The notes below the pieces were generated by a model. It saw only the letters and a list, made by a program, of their open reading frames with translations. It was not told where the DNA came from and did no database searches. From Bradyrhizobium sp. CCBAU 51627 (GTDB lineage: Bacteria; Pseudomonadota; Alphaproteobacteria; Rhizobiales; Xanthobacteraceae), in NCBI RefSeq assembly GCF_028128765.1, contig NZ_LBJG01000022.1, positions 113,014-177,013 on the forward strand: a stretch of 64,000 nt of DNA, written 5' to 3'. Every line of letters begins with the position of its first letter. Position 1 is the first letter of the stretch. Positions 42,650-51,102 of this stretch are shown one piece after another. A program made the position numbers and the translations under genes.

Positions 42650-44008
42650 ATGTGGCAAAATCTATCCTTGCGCGGGCGCATCAACCTTCTGCTGGCGCTG
42701 CTGCTTGCGCTCGGGCTCGCCGTCAACATCGCCCGCCAGGTTGCGGAGGCCGCTCCCCGCGTGCAGGCCGAGGACCAGAGCGTGATCCGGCTGGCGCGCG
42801 AATTCATCGAAATGATCGTTGCCGATCTCAACGAGGCGCCGGATCCCGATGCCCGGCTGAACCAGATCGCGCGTGACCTCAATCGCCTGCGCCATGTCAG
42901 CATCGCGCTCCGGGATGCCGGCGGGAACCCGCTGACGCCGCCGCGGCCCGAGACCGATGATGACACGCCCGGGCCGCCGGCCTGGTTCGTCAACCTGGTT
43001 CATCCCGAGCAGACCGCTGTCAGCGTGCCGGTCTCTGTCCATGGCAGGTCAGGCTCGCTCGTCATCACCTCGCATCCCAATGACGAGATCGCCGAGATCT
43101 GGGATGCGATTCTCACGCAGCTCGAGGTCGGATCAGTGATCGCTTTGGTGCTGTTTCTGGTCATGATGAATGTGGTCGGCCGGGCGCTCGCGCCGCTCGA
43201 GTCGCTGGCGCAAACCATGGCCGAGATCGAGGACGGCGACTACGATGCGCGCGTCACGCCTGGCGGCGCGCCCGAGCTCGCGGCGATCTGCACAAAACTC
43301 AATCATCTGGCGGCAACCCTTGGCGAGGCGGTCGAGGACAAGCGGCGGCTTGCCGAGCGCGCGGTATCGCTCCAGGACGTCGAGCGCAAGGAGATCGCGC
43401 GCGAGCTGCATGACGAGTTTGGACCGTATCTGTTCTCGCTGCGCGCGCATGCCAGCGCGCTGGCGAAGCTGTCCGACGGACGGGCGCCAAGTGCAGAGGC
43501 CGTGCGAAAGCACGGTGGCGCACTGCTCGAGCAGATCAATGCGCTGCAGCAGTTCACCCGTCGCGTGCTGGAGCGCTTGAGGCCGGTCGGCCTTGCCGAG
43601 CTTGGTCTTGGCAAGGCGCTGGAATCGCTGTCGCGGCTGTGGCGGGAATCGCGTCCCGACGTGAGGATCGAGACCACAGTCTCGCCAGCGCTCGGCGTCA
43701 TGGGGGAGACCGCCGACCTCACCATCTACCGCGTCGTGCAGGAGGCGCTCACCAATGCATTCCGCCACGCCGGCGCGACCGCGATCAAGGTGGTGATCGA
43801 GCCGGCGGAGCAGCCGGGTCGCGACGGCCGCTTCTGTGCCCGGGTGCGGATCAGCGACAACGGTCACGGTATGGAGCCCGGCCAGAAACTCGGCTTCGGT
43901 CTTGTCGGCATGCGCGAGCGCATCCTGGCGCTGGGCGGCACGCTCAACGTGGTGTCGGGCGAGGGCGGCGTCACCATCGAGGCACTGGTTCCGACTGCAG
44001 AGGCCTGA
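42650..44008 (+). CDS. Sensor histidine kinase (NarX-like, HisKA_3)
   Basis: A 452-residue membrane kinase. Membrane segment at residues 9-27, a periplasmic domain (about 28-155, rich in acidic residues such as ETDDDTPGPP), second membrane segment 160-178, HAMP 179-235, dimerisation/phospho-acceptor H254 (ARELHDEFGPYL), and an ATPase domain with NAFRHAGA (N box), DNGHGM and GFGLVGMRER. Divergent from the response regulator and directly upstream of a TonB receptor. The signal may be a metal or an alcohol. Confidence 0.92.
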   Translation: MWQNLSLRGRINLLLALLLALGLAVNIARQVAEAAPRVQAEDQSVIRLAREFIEMIVADLNEAPDPDARLNQIARDLNRLRHVSIALRDAGGNPLTPPRPETDDDTPGPPAWFVNLVHPEQTAVSVPVSVHGRSGSLVITSHPNDEIAEIWDAILTQLEVGSVIALVLFLVMMNVVGRALAPLESLAQTMAEIEDGDYDARVTPGGAPELAAICTKLNHLAATLGEAVEDKRRLAERAVSLQDVERKEIARELHDEFGPYLFSLRAHASALAKLSDGRAPSAEAVRKHGGALLEQINALQQFTRRVLERLRPVGLAELGLGKALESLSRLWRESRPDVRIETTVSPALGVMGETADLTIYRVVQEALTNAFRHAGATAIKVVIEPAEQPGRDGRFCARVRISDNGHGMEPGQKLGFGLVGMRERILALGGTLNVVSGEGGVTIEALVPTAEA

Positions 44009-44031
44009 CCATGTCCGATGAGGAAAATTTC

Positions 44032-44062
44032 AAATCGGGAAGAATTCCCGATTTGGTCGGGA
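44032..44062. promoter_or_regulatory. Nested inverted repeats upstream of the TonB receptor
   Basis: AAATCGGGA and TCCCGATTT form a perfect 9-bp inverted repeat around five bases, and the right arm pairs again with the next TCGGGA (TCCCGA-N5-TCGGGA). The site lies between the kinase stop and the receptor start. It could be a binding site for the neighbouring response regulator or a weak terminator. Confidence 0.4.
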
Positions 44063-44184
44063 AAATGGGTGCGGATATTGCCCGACCTTTTGTGGCTGGT
44101 GCATCCGTAAGGGGCGACTACACTTCTCCAGGCAATCGGCGACGTTCAAAACAGCCGACGCGTGGGAATGGGGACGGGCAGGGG

Positions 44185-46623
44185 ATGGGCGCGCGAAAGC
44201 TTTTGATCGCTTCTATGTCGACGGGGCTGGTGTTTTGGACCGACGCGGGCATGGCCGCGACGGATGAAGACACCAACGTCCAGAATTTGCCCGCGGTCGA
44301 GGTGGTGGCGCCGCAGCCAGCTGCGCGACGAAGCGCGCCGCGAACGGCGGCACGTGTCGTGAACTCCGGCAAACCCAAAAGTCGCATCTACGTCTATCCA
44401 ACGGCGCCCGGCAATGCGAAGGGCCTCGACGTCGACAAGATTCCCTCCAGCATCAATGCGGTCGATGCCAGCCAGATCAAGCGGACCGGCTCGCTGAACG
44501 TGACGGATGCGCTGCGCGACAACGTCGCCGGCGTCAACATCACCGAGGTGAGCGGTAATCCGTTCCAGCCGAATGTCGAGTTTCGCGGCTTTGTCGCCTC
44601 GCCGATCACAGGTACACCGCAAGGGCTCGCTGTCTACCAGAATGGCGTGCGCATCAACGAGGCGTTTACTGACAGCGTCAATTGGGACCTGATCCCGACC
44701 GCTGCGATCCGGTCGGTCACCGTGGTGACCAACAATCCGGCCTTCGGGCTCAATGCACTCGGCGGCGCCGTCAATCTGCAAATGAAGGACGGCTTTACCT
44801 ACCAGGGCGCCGAGATCGACACGATGGGTGGTTCGTTCGGGCGCATCCAGAGCTCGGCGCAATGGGGCAAGCAGGTCGACGCCAATTACGGCGTCTATGC
44901 CGCGCTCGAAGGCCTGCACGACAACGGCTTCCGCACCTCCTCGCAATCGGACGTGCGACGCTTCTACGGCGATGTCGGCTACAAGGGTGGGGACAGCGAA
45001 TTCCACGTCAATATGGGGCTCGCCAACAACAATTTCGGCGCGTCCGCCACCGTTCCCGCCGAGCTGTTGCAGCAATATTGGGGCGCGATCTACACCAACC
45101 CCCAGACCACCAACAACCGGGTCGGCTACGTCAACCTCACCGGCAAGGTCGACGCCACGCCGACCTGGACGTTCGAAGGCACCGCGCATGCGCGCGTGTT
45201 CGAGCAGCGCGTGGCCGACGGCAACCCTACCAATGTGCAGGAATGCGCCGTGGCCAGCTTGCTCTGCTTTGACGACAATACGACGCCGGCGAACGGTCTC
45301 AATGGTGCCCAGCTCACCAATCCCTTCCCCTCGGGAACACTGCTCGGCGAGCTCGACCGAACGACGACACGGTCGACCACGTCAGGCGTCTCCGGCCAGG
45401 CGACCAACACGGACAGGCTGTTCGATCATGAGAACCGTTTCGTGCTCGGCGCCAGCTTCGATGCCAGCGTCACGCGATTCAACGCCACGGCCGAACTTGG
45501 GACCATCGGCTCGGACTTCGTCGTCACCGGCAGCGGAATTCTTCTCGGCAAATCCGGCACGCCCGCGACCGGCGAAATGGGGCCGGTGTCGCTGCGCACT
45601 GTCAATCAATATACCGGCCTCTATGCGCTCGACACCTTCAACGTGACCGATGCCTTCGCCATCACCGGCGGCGGCCGCTTCAACCACGCCCATGTCACGC
45701 TGGAGGACCAGCTCGGCATCGATCTCAACGGCGATCACACCTATGACCGCTTCAACCCTGTGATCGGCGGCACCTACAAGATCACGCCGGAGCTCACCGC
45801 CTATGCCGGCTACTCCGAGGCCAACCGGGTGCCGACCCCGCTCGAGCTCGGTTGCGCCGATCCGAATAATCCGTGCCTCATCGCGTCCTTTCTGGTCTCC
45901 GATCCGCCGCTGAAGCAGGTGGTGTCCAAGACGGTCGAAGCTGGCCTGCGCGGCACGAAGGAACTGAACATCGGCACGCTCGGCTGGAAGGTCGGCGGCT
46001 TCCGCGCCACCAATTATGACGACATCATGGGTCTGCCCGTGGCGGGGCGGCAGGGGTTTGGCTTCTTCCAGAACGTCGGCGCGACACGCCGGCAGGGTTT
46101 AGAGGCCGAGGTCAATCTGAAATCGGAAGCGCTTCAGTTTCATGCCAGCTACGCCTTCGTGGACGCGCGTTTTCTCGACGCTCTCGAGCTGTCGTCCAAT
46201 AGCCCGACGGCCAAGCCCAATGGCGGCCTCATCCAGGTCGTGCCCGGCAACCAGATTCCGGCCGTGCCGCGCCACCGCATCAAGGCCGGTGTCGAATATG
46301 CCGTGACCGACGTCTGGAAGATCGGTGGCGAGGCGCTATGGGTTTCCAGCCAGTATTTGGTCGGCGATGAAGCCAATGTCGAGGCCAAGCTGCCGTCCTA
46401 CGCCGTGTTCAACCTGCACACGTCGTACCAGGTCGCCAAGAACGTGCAGGTCTACGGCAGGGTCGACAACATCTTCGATAACCGCTACGCGACCTACGGC
46501 ACCTTCTTCGACACCACCGCGGTGCCCAATTTCAGCAATGGCGGAGCCCCCTTCACCGACCCGCGCTCGCTGAGCCCGGCACGGCCGCGCGCGTTCTATG
46601 CCGGGATGCGGGTGACATTCTGA
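44185..46623 (+). CDS. TonB-dependent outer-membrane receptor (candidate lanthanide-chelate receptor)
   Basis: An 812-residue receptor. N-terminal signal (MGARKLLIASMSTGLVFW), then a plug domain: SSINAVDASQIKRTGSLNVT, VEFRGF and GLAVYQNGVRINEAFTDSVN, and a 22-strand-type barrel ending in the outer-membrane signature RAFYAGMRVTF with terminal Phe. Start at 44185, after GGCAGGGG, is chosen because it opens the signal peptide; an ATG at 44011 would add 58 uncharacteristic residues. In Methylorubrum the lut cluster includes a TonB receptor (LutH) for lanthanide uptake; the position here suggests the same role. No cobalamin riboswitch lies upstream. Confidence 0.85.
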   Translation: MGARKLLIASMSTGLVFWTDAGMAATDEDTNVQNLPAVEVVAPQPAARRSAPRTAARVVNSGKPKSRIYVYPTAPGNAKGLDVDKIPSSINAVDASQIKRTGSLNVTDALRDNVAGVNITEVSGNPFQPNVEFRGFVASPITGTPQGLAVYQNGVRINEAFTDSVNWDLIPTAAIRSVTVVTNNPAFGLNALGGAVNLQMKDGFTYQGAEIDTMGGSFGRIQSSAQWGKQVDANYGVYAALEGLHDNGFRTSSQSDVRRFYGDVGYKGGDSEFHVNMGLANNNFGASATVPAELLQQYWGAIYTNPQTTNNRVGYVNLTGKVDATPTWTFEGTAHARVFEQRVADGNPTNVQECAVASLLCFDDNTTPANGLNGAQLTNPFPSGTLLGELDRTTTRSTTSGVSGQATNTDRLFDHENRFVLGASFDASVTRFNATAELGTIGSDFVVTGSGILLGKSGTPATGEMGPVSLRTVNQYTGLYALDTFNVTDAFAITGGGRFNHAHVTLEDQLGIDLNGDHTYDRFNPVIGGTYKITPELTAYAGYSEANRVPTPLELGCADPNNPCLIASFLVSDPPLKQVVSKTVEAGLRGTKELNIGTLGWKVGGFRATNYDDIMGLPVAGRQGFGFFQNVGATRRQGLEAEVNLKSEALQFHASYAFVDARFLDALELSSNSPTAKPNGGLIQVVPGNQIPAVPRHRIKAGVEYAVTDVWKIGGEALWVSSQYLVGDEANVEAKLPSYAVFNLHTSYQVAKNVQVYGRVDNIFDNRYATYGTFFDTTAVPNFSNGGAPFTDPRSLSPARPRAFYAGMRVTF

Positions 46624-46728
46624 GGCAGGTCGGGAGTGCGGGCGCCCTCCACCGCGGATTGGGCGCAAGGCGCGGCAGTTGCCGCGGGTCTGGACGAATG
46701 GAGTAACGGTTTGTCCACGTCCCCGGAT

Positions 46729-46744
46729 TGGCACGGGCTGTGCA
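46729..46744 (+). promoter_or_regulatory. Putative sigma-54 promoter
   Basis: TGGCACGGGCTGTGCA carries GG and GC elements exactly 10 bases apart, as in -24/-12 promoters, and differs from the consensus only at the first T of TTGC. It lies 67 bp upstream of the GrlR-like gene start. Confidence 0.5.
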
Positions 46745-46810
46745 ATTAATGGTTTCTTAGCGCTAGTTGTGCCGATGATCAGCACAGGAAGACCAAGGGA
46801 GACTGCTCCC

Positions 46811-47218
46811 ATGCTGAAGGACGGTACCTATGCGGCATGGTTCCAGACGCCGCTCGACCAAGGCACCGGCATCGTCCATGTCGCAGACGGCCAGATTTGG
46901 GGCCGCGACAGCCTGATGACGTATCACGGCTCTTGTAAGATCGATGGCGATCGCTTCACCGCGACCGTGTCCACGAAGCGTCATACTGAGGGACGTGACA
47001 CGGTCTTCGGCGTCTATGATGAGCTCACGCTGGACATCGAGGGGACGTGCCCCGGCAAGATTGCGACCTATACGGCGACATCAGGGCAGGCGCGGGGAGT
47101 CATCCTTCAGGGAACGCTCATTCTGACGGAACAGCCGGCGGCGGCATCCGAACGGGCAACGCAGATTCCGGTCTTCAATCCCGATAAGCTGCCAAAGCTG
47201 CCGAAACGATCGCGCTGA
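46811..47218 (+). CDS. GrlR-like conserved protein
   Basis: A 135-residue cytoplasmic protein. The start MLKDGTYAAWFQTPLDQGTG and the later SCKIDGDRFTATVSTKRHTEG resemble the beta-barrel GrlR family, first known as a regulator of type III secretion in enteric pathogens but common in rhizobia with unknown role. AGGGAGA precedes the ATG. A sigma-54-like site lies upstream. It stands alone between the TonB receptor and a glycosidase. Confidence 0.7.
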   Translation: MLKDGTYAAWFQTPLDQGTGIVHVADGQIWGRDSLMTYHGSCKIDGDRFTATVSTKRHTEGRDTVFGVYDELTLDIEGTCPGKIATYTATSGQARGVILQGTLILTEQPAAASERATQIPVFNPDKLPKLPKRSR

Positions 47219-47375
47219 GCGCAGGAGCCGGCGCGGCCGGCCGCATCGCCTGCTTCGACATGTCGCGCCCGGGAGCAGCGCAATTCTGCATCCTCAAAAA
47301 TTTGGTGCCGGCGCTTCTCAAACCGCCTGCGTCCCGTCATTGTGCCGCCGCATCAATCAATTCGAGGCAGCGTCA

Positions 47376-48839
47376 ATGTCGGACAAGGTCTCGCGTCGCC
47401 AGTTCGCGAAAATCGCGGGGGTGTCGGCAGCTGCAATGACGGGCCCGCTTGAGGTCGCCGACGCCAGGCCGGCTACGGAGTCGCGCAACGTGGCAAGTTT
47501 CCCGACGGGCTTTGTCTGGGGTACGGCGACGTCGTCCTATCAGGTCGAGGGGGCGGTCAATGAGGACGGGCGGGGGGCCTCGATCTGGGACAAGTTCGTC
47601 CGCATCCCCGGCAAGATCGAGGACGGCACCACGGGCGATCGCGCCGTCGAGCATTATCATCGCTACAAGGACGACATCGCACGCATCAAGGAGCTCGGCT
47701 GCAAGGCCTATCGCTTCTCGGTGGCATGGCCGCGGGTGTTCCCGGACGGTGACGGCAAGCCCAATCCGAAAGGACTGGACTTCTACAATCGCCTGGTCGA
47801 CGAGCTCCTGAAGAACGGCATCGAGCCGTGGCTGACGCTTTATCATTGGGACCTGCCGCAATCGCTCCAGGACCGGTTCGGCGGCTGGCGCTCGACCGAG
47901 ACCTGCAAGATCTTCGGCGACTATTCGGCCTATGTCGCCGAGCAGCTGACCGATCGCGTCAAGAACGTGTTCACGCTGAACGAGAGCGGCCGCTTCGTCT
48001 ATTTCGGCTATGGCATCGGCATCGACGCGCCGGGCCTCACCTTGCCGCAAGCCGACGTGAACCAGATCAGGCACAACACCGCGCTCGCGCACGGGCTCGC
48101 GGTGCAGGCGGTGCGCGCCCATGGCCGCGCCGGCACGCGTGTCGGCCCGGCCGAGAACGTCGATGCCTGCATTCCCGCGATCGATACGCCGGAGAATGTG
48201 CGTGCCACCGAGATCGCGTTGCGCGAGCTGAATGCCGGCTATCTCAACGTCATCATGACCGGCCGCTACACCGACGCATTTCTGAAATATGCCGGCGCCA
48301 ATGCACCAAAATACACGGACGCGGAACTGAAGATCATCTCCTCGCCGGTCGACTTCCTCGGCCTCAACATCTACGCGCCGCAGCATTACATCGTCGCGAC
48401 CGACCAGGGCGCGGGCTTCATGCCGCTGCCGATCCCGAAATCGTTTCCGCACATGAATTCGGACTGGCTGCGCGTCGGCCCCGAGACGATCTACTGGGTG
48501 CCGAAGCTGGCTGCCAGAATCTGGAAGACGAATGAGATCTATATCAGCGAAAACGGCGCCTCCGGCGACGACCAGGTCATGCAAGACGGCAAGATCTGTG
48601 ACACGGACCGTATCATGTACTTGCGCAACTATCTCGCCCAGCTCCAGCGCGCCACCGCCGAGGGCGTTCCGGTGCGCGGCTACTTTCTATGGAGCCTGAT
48701 GGACAATTTCGAATGGGTGTTCGGGCTCAACAAGCGCTTTGGGCTTTATCATGTCAATTTCGAAACCCAGGTGCGGACGCCAAAGCTGAGTGCGAGCTTC
48801 TATCGCAACGTGATCGCGAACAACGCGGCGGGGGCGTAG
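47376..48839 (+). CDS. Exported GH1 family beta-glucosidase
   Basis: A 487-residue glycoside hydrolase family 1 enzyme with a twin-arginine signal (SRRQFAKIAGVSAAAM, residues 6-21). The acid/base glutamate is E203 in TLNES and the nucleophile E392 in YISENGAS. The usual GH1 motif is TLNEP; proline is replaced by serine here. Substrate-binding residues SYQVEGA, YHWDLPQ and FEWVFGLNKRFGL are conserved. It should split beta-glucosides in the periplasm. ATG at 47376 follows GAGGCA. No sugar transporter is adjacent. Confidence 0.92.
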   Translation: MSDKVSRRQFAKIAGVSAAAMTGPLEVADARPATESRNVASFPTGFVWGTATSSYQVEGAVNEDGRGASIWDKFVRIPGKIEDGTTGDRAVEHYHRYKDDIARIKELGCKAYRFSVAWPRVFPDGDGKPNPKGLDFYNRLVDELLKNGIEPWLTLYHWDLPQSLQDRFGGWRSTETCKIFGDYSAYVAEQLTDRVKNVFTLNESGRFVYFGYGIGIDAPGLTLPQADVNQIRHNTALAHGLAVQAVRAHGRAGTRVGPAENVDACIPAIDTPENVRATEIALRELNAGYLNVIMTGRYTDAFLKYAGANAPKYTDAELKIISSPVDFLGLNIYAPQHYIVATDQGAGFMPLPIPKSFPHMNSDWLRVGPETIYWVPKLAARIWKTNEIYISENGASGDDQVMQDGKICDTDRIMYLRNYLAQLQRATAEGVPVRGYFLWSLMDNFEWVFGLNKRFGLYHVNFETQVRTPKLSASFYRNVIANNAAGA

Positions 48840-48860
48840 TCGCTTCAACAATGCAGAGGC

Positions 48861-48884
48861 CGTCATGCCCGGCCGGCCATGACG
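48861..48884. terminator. Palindromic hairpin after the GH1 gene
   Basis: CGTCATG and CATGACG arms flank a GC-rich centre (CCCGGCCGGC). It lies 22 bp after the GH1 stop and probably acts as a terminator; similar CGTCATGCCCGG hairpins are common between Bradyrhizobium genes. Confidence 0.5.
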
Positions 48885-49001
48885 TGGCGAATGCTTTCGC
48901 GTCGCGGAAAATGCACGCGAGGGGCGTAAACGCCGCGCATTGACTCCGTCATGCCCCTGATTCAAAACCGCCACCAACACTCATAACAAGGGGACACGCC
49001 C

Positions 49002-50234
49002 ATGACCGACGCGCTGATCATCGATGCCTGCCGCACGCCTCGCGGCGTCGGCAAGGCGGGCAAGGGAGCCCTCTCCGGAATTCATCCGCAGCAGTTAGGT
49101 GCCACCGTGCTGCGCGCGCTCGCCGATCGCACCGGCATCAACACGGCAGATGTCGACGATATCGTCTGGGGCTGCAGCGCGCAGGTTGCGACGCAAAGTG
49201 GTGATCTCGGCCGCATGTCGGCGCTCGATGCCGGCTATGACGTGCGCGCCAGCGCCGTGACGCTGGATCGCTTTTGCGGCTCCGGCATCACCAGCGTCAA
49301 CATGGCGGCAAGCTCGATCATGGCGGGCGCGGAAGACCTCGTCATCGCCGGCGGCTGCGAGATGATGTCGATGGAAGGGCGCCGCGGCGGCGGTCCGATG
49401 ATGATGGACTCCGGCAATTTGCGGCTTCGGGCGCGGCATCCGCAGTCGCATCAGGGCGTCTGCGCCGATGCCATCGCGACGCTGGAAGGCATCACGCGGC
49501 AGGACGTCGACGCGCTCGGGCTGGAGAGCCAGAAGCGCGCCGCGCAGGCGATTGCCGCAGGCCACTTCAAAAAGAGCCTCGTGCCCGTGCATCGCGAAGA
49601 CGGCAGCCTCGCACTGGACCACGAAGAATATCCGCGGCCGCAAACCACGATGGAAGGGCTCGCTGCGCTGAAGCCGGCGTTCCCGGCCATCGCCGACTAT
49701 GCGCTGGACGACAAGGGCACGACCTATCGCGGCCTGATCCTGCAGAAATATCCCGATCTCGACATCGATTTCGTGCATCACGCCGGCAACTCGTCCGGCG
49801 TCGTCGACGGCGCCGCGGCGATCCTGCTGGCGTCACCGTCTTACGCCAAGGCGCATGGCCTTAAAGCCCGCGCCCGCGTGGTTGCGATGGCGAATATGGG
49901 GGACTCGCCGACCTTGATGCTGAACGCGCCGGTGCCGGCCACGCGCAAGGTGCTGGCGAAGGCGGGATTGACCATCGACGACATCGACCTGTTCGAGATC
50001 AACGAGGCCTTCGCGGTCGTGGCGGAAAAATATATCCGTGATCTCAAGCTCGACCGTGCCAAGGTCAACGTCAATGGCGGCTCGATCGCGCTCGGCCACC
50101 CCATCGGCGCGACTGGCTCGATCCTGATCGGGACCGTGCTCGACGAGCTCGAACGGCGCGACCTCAGGCGCGGTCTCGTCACCATGTGCGCGGCCGGCGG
50201 CATGGCGCCAGCGATCATCATCGAGCGCATCTAG
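49002..50234 (+). CDS. Acetyl-CoA C-acyltransferase (thiolase)
   Basis: A 410-residue thiolase. Acyl-carrying C92 in LDRFCGSGITS, NEAFA near residue 330, catalytic His in ALGHPIGATGS, and C-terminal Cys in TMCAAGGMAP. It makes or splits acetoacetyl-CoA or longer 3-ketoacyl-CoA in fatty-acid and PHB metabolism. It stands alone. The length and FCGSG motif fit FadA/PhaA-type enzymes, but the chain-length preference is not visible. Confidence 0.93.
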   Translation: MTDALIIDACRTPRGVGKAGKGALSGIHPQQLGATVLRALADRTGINTADVDDIVWGCSAQVATQSGDLGRMSALDAGYDVRASAVTLDRFCGSGITSVNMAASSIMAGAEDLVIAGGCEMMSMEGRRGGGPMMMDSGNLRLRARHPQSHQGVCADAIATLEGITRQDVDALGLESQKRAAQAIAAGHFKKSLVPVHREDGSLALDHEEYPRPQTTMEGLAALKPAFPAIADYALDDKGTTYRGLILQKYPDLDIDFVHHAGNSSGVVDGAAAILLASPSYAKAHGLKARARVVAMANMGDSPTLMLNAPVPATRKVLAKAGLTIDDIDLFEINEAFAVVAEKYIRDLKLDRAKVNVNGGSIALGHPIGATGSILIGTVLDELERRDLRRGLVTMCAAGGMAPAIIIERI

Positions 50235-50567
50235 CTCGCCGAACCGCGGAAAAACAGGGAGAAAGCGCCGCAGTGCGACGATCCAGCCTTATTTTTCAGG
50301 GTGAATCGCGTTCCTCGTCCGGCAAAGAGGCCGGTCGTCGCTTGTCGAAAGCATCGAATCAGCTTTAGCAAGGCTGCTTGCGGGCCTTTGAAACAAGGCA
50401 AAAACCGTTGCCGAAGCTGCCTTCCGCTCCGGAAGCCGCTAAAATGCAGGGGTTTTTGTCACGAGGGGCCAAAAAAGCCCGTAAAATCGCGACAAAACTG
50501 TGCAGAAGGCTATAGGCCTTCGCCGGTTGGTCTAATATGCAACCGGCAACGAATCAGAGGAGACACG
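50235..50567. other. Intergenic region upstream of the HU gene
   Basis: A 333-bp gap without a gene. AT-richer patches near 50440-50500 (for example GGGGTTTTTGTCACG) are the likely promoter zone of the HU gene. The only clear structure is the inverted repeat at 50522-50547. Confidence 0.5.
50522..50547 (+). promoter_or_regulatory. Inverted repeat in the HU gene leader
   Basis: GCCGGTTG and CAACCGGC form a perfect 8-bp inverted repeat around a 10-base AT-rich centre that contains TAATAT. It ends 9 bp before the ribosome-binding site (AGAGGAG). Operator or leader hairpin. Confidence 0.4.
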
Positions 50568-50870
50568 ATGCCAGCCCAAATGTCCAAATCGCAGTTGATC
50601 GAAAAGATTGCGACCGCCACCGAGCTTTCCAAGCGCGACGTCAAGAGCGTCATGGAGACGCTGACCGACGTCGGCCACAAGGAGCTCAAGAAGAACGGCC
50701 TGTTCCTGGTGCCGGGCTTCGCCAAGTTCGTGGTCATCAAGAAGCCCGCGACCAAGGCGCGCAAGGGCACCAACCCGTTCACGGGTGAAGAGATGATGTT
50801 CAAGGCCAAGCCGGCCCGGAAGATCGTCCGCGCCCGCCCGGTCAAGGCCGCCAAGGACGCCGTGGCCTGA
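50568..50870 (+). CDS. HU-family DNA-binding protein
   Basis: A 100-residue histone-like protein. MSKSQLIEKIATATELSKRD begins the helical dimer part; RKGTNPFTGEEMMFKAKPARK holds the DNA-binding arm (the NPxTGE motif). The C-terminal tail is basic (RARPVKAAKDA). It binds and bends DNA as a dimer. AGAGGAGA precedes the ATG at 50568. Confidence 0.93.
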   Translation: MPAQMSKSQLIEKIATATELSKRDVKSVMETLTDVGHKELKKNGLFLVPGFAKFVVIKKPATKARKGTNPFTGEEMMFKAKPARKIVRARPVKAAKDAVA

Positions 50871-50876
50871 TAACGC

Positions 50877-50906
50877 AAAGGCCCCCTCGTATGGAGGGGG
50901 CCTTTT
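50877..50906. terminator. Rho-independent terminator after the HU gene
   Basis: A perfect 12-bp stem (AAAGGCCCCCTC/GAGGGGGCCTTT) with a five-base loop ends in TTTT. The A-rich left side makes it bidirectional, serving the HU gene on the plus strand and the lon unit on the minus strand. Confidence 0.88.
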
Positions 50907-50941
50907 GTCTGGGGCAGCCGCGAGGGCCTGAGACGGAGGGC

Positions 50942-51097
50942 TCAACCCTTGCGGCGCTTCACCCGGACCGGGATCGGCGCAAACCGTGGCTCCGGTCCCG
51001 CGAGCGCATCGTGCACCCGGTCGATGGCACGATCGAGCAGCCGGCGCAGCCGCTGCGCTTTCCGCGATTTCCTCGCATCTTCCAGCAGTTTCTTCAT
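50942..51097 (-). CDS. Short basic protein downstream of lon
   Basis: A 51-codon frame, rich in R and K (MKKLLEDARKSRKAQRLRRL, ending VRVKRRKG). GGAG lies upstream of the ATG, which starts 5 bp after the lon stop, and its stop is just before the shared terminator. The arrangement fits a real final gene of the hsp20-lon operon. No function recognised; it could still be a chance frame. Confidence 0.4.
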   Translation of the reverse strand: MKKLLEDARKSRKAQRLRRLLDRAIDRVHDALAGPEPRFAPIPVRVKRRKG

Positions 51098-51102
51098 CGC
51101 AT

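Noticed and set aside
44009..44184. Cobalamin riboswitch before the TonB receptor
   Set aside because: No B12-box-like sequence or conserved multi-stem pattern is visible in the 176-bp gap.
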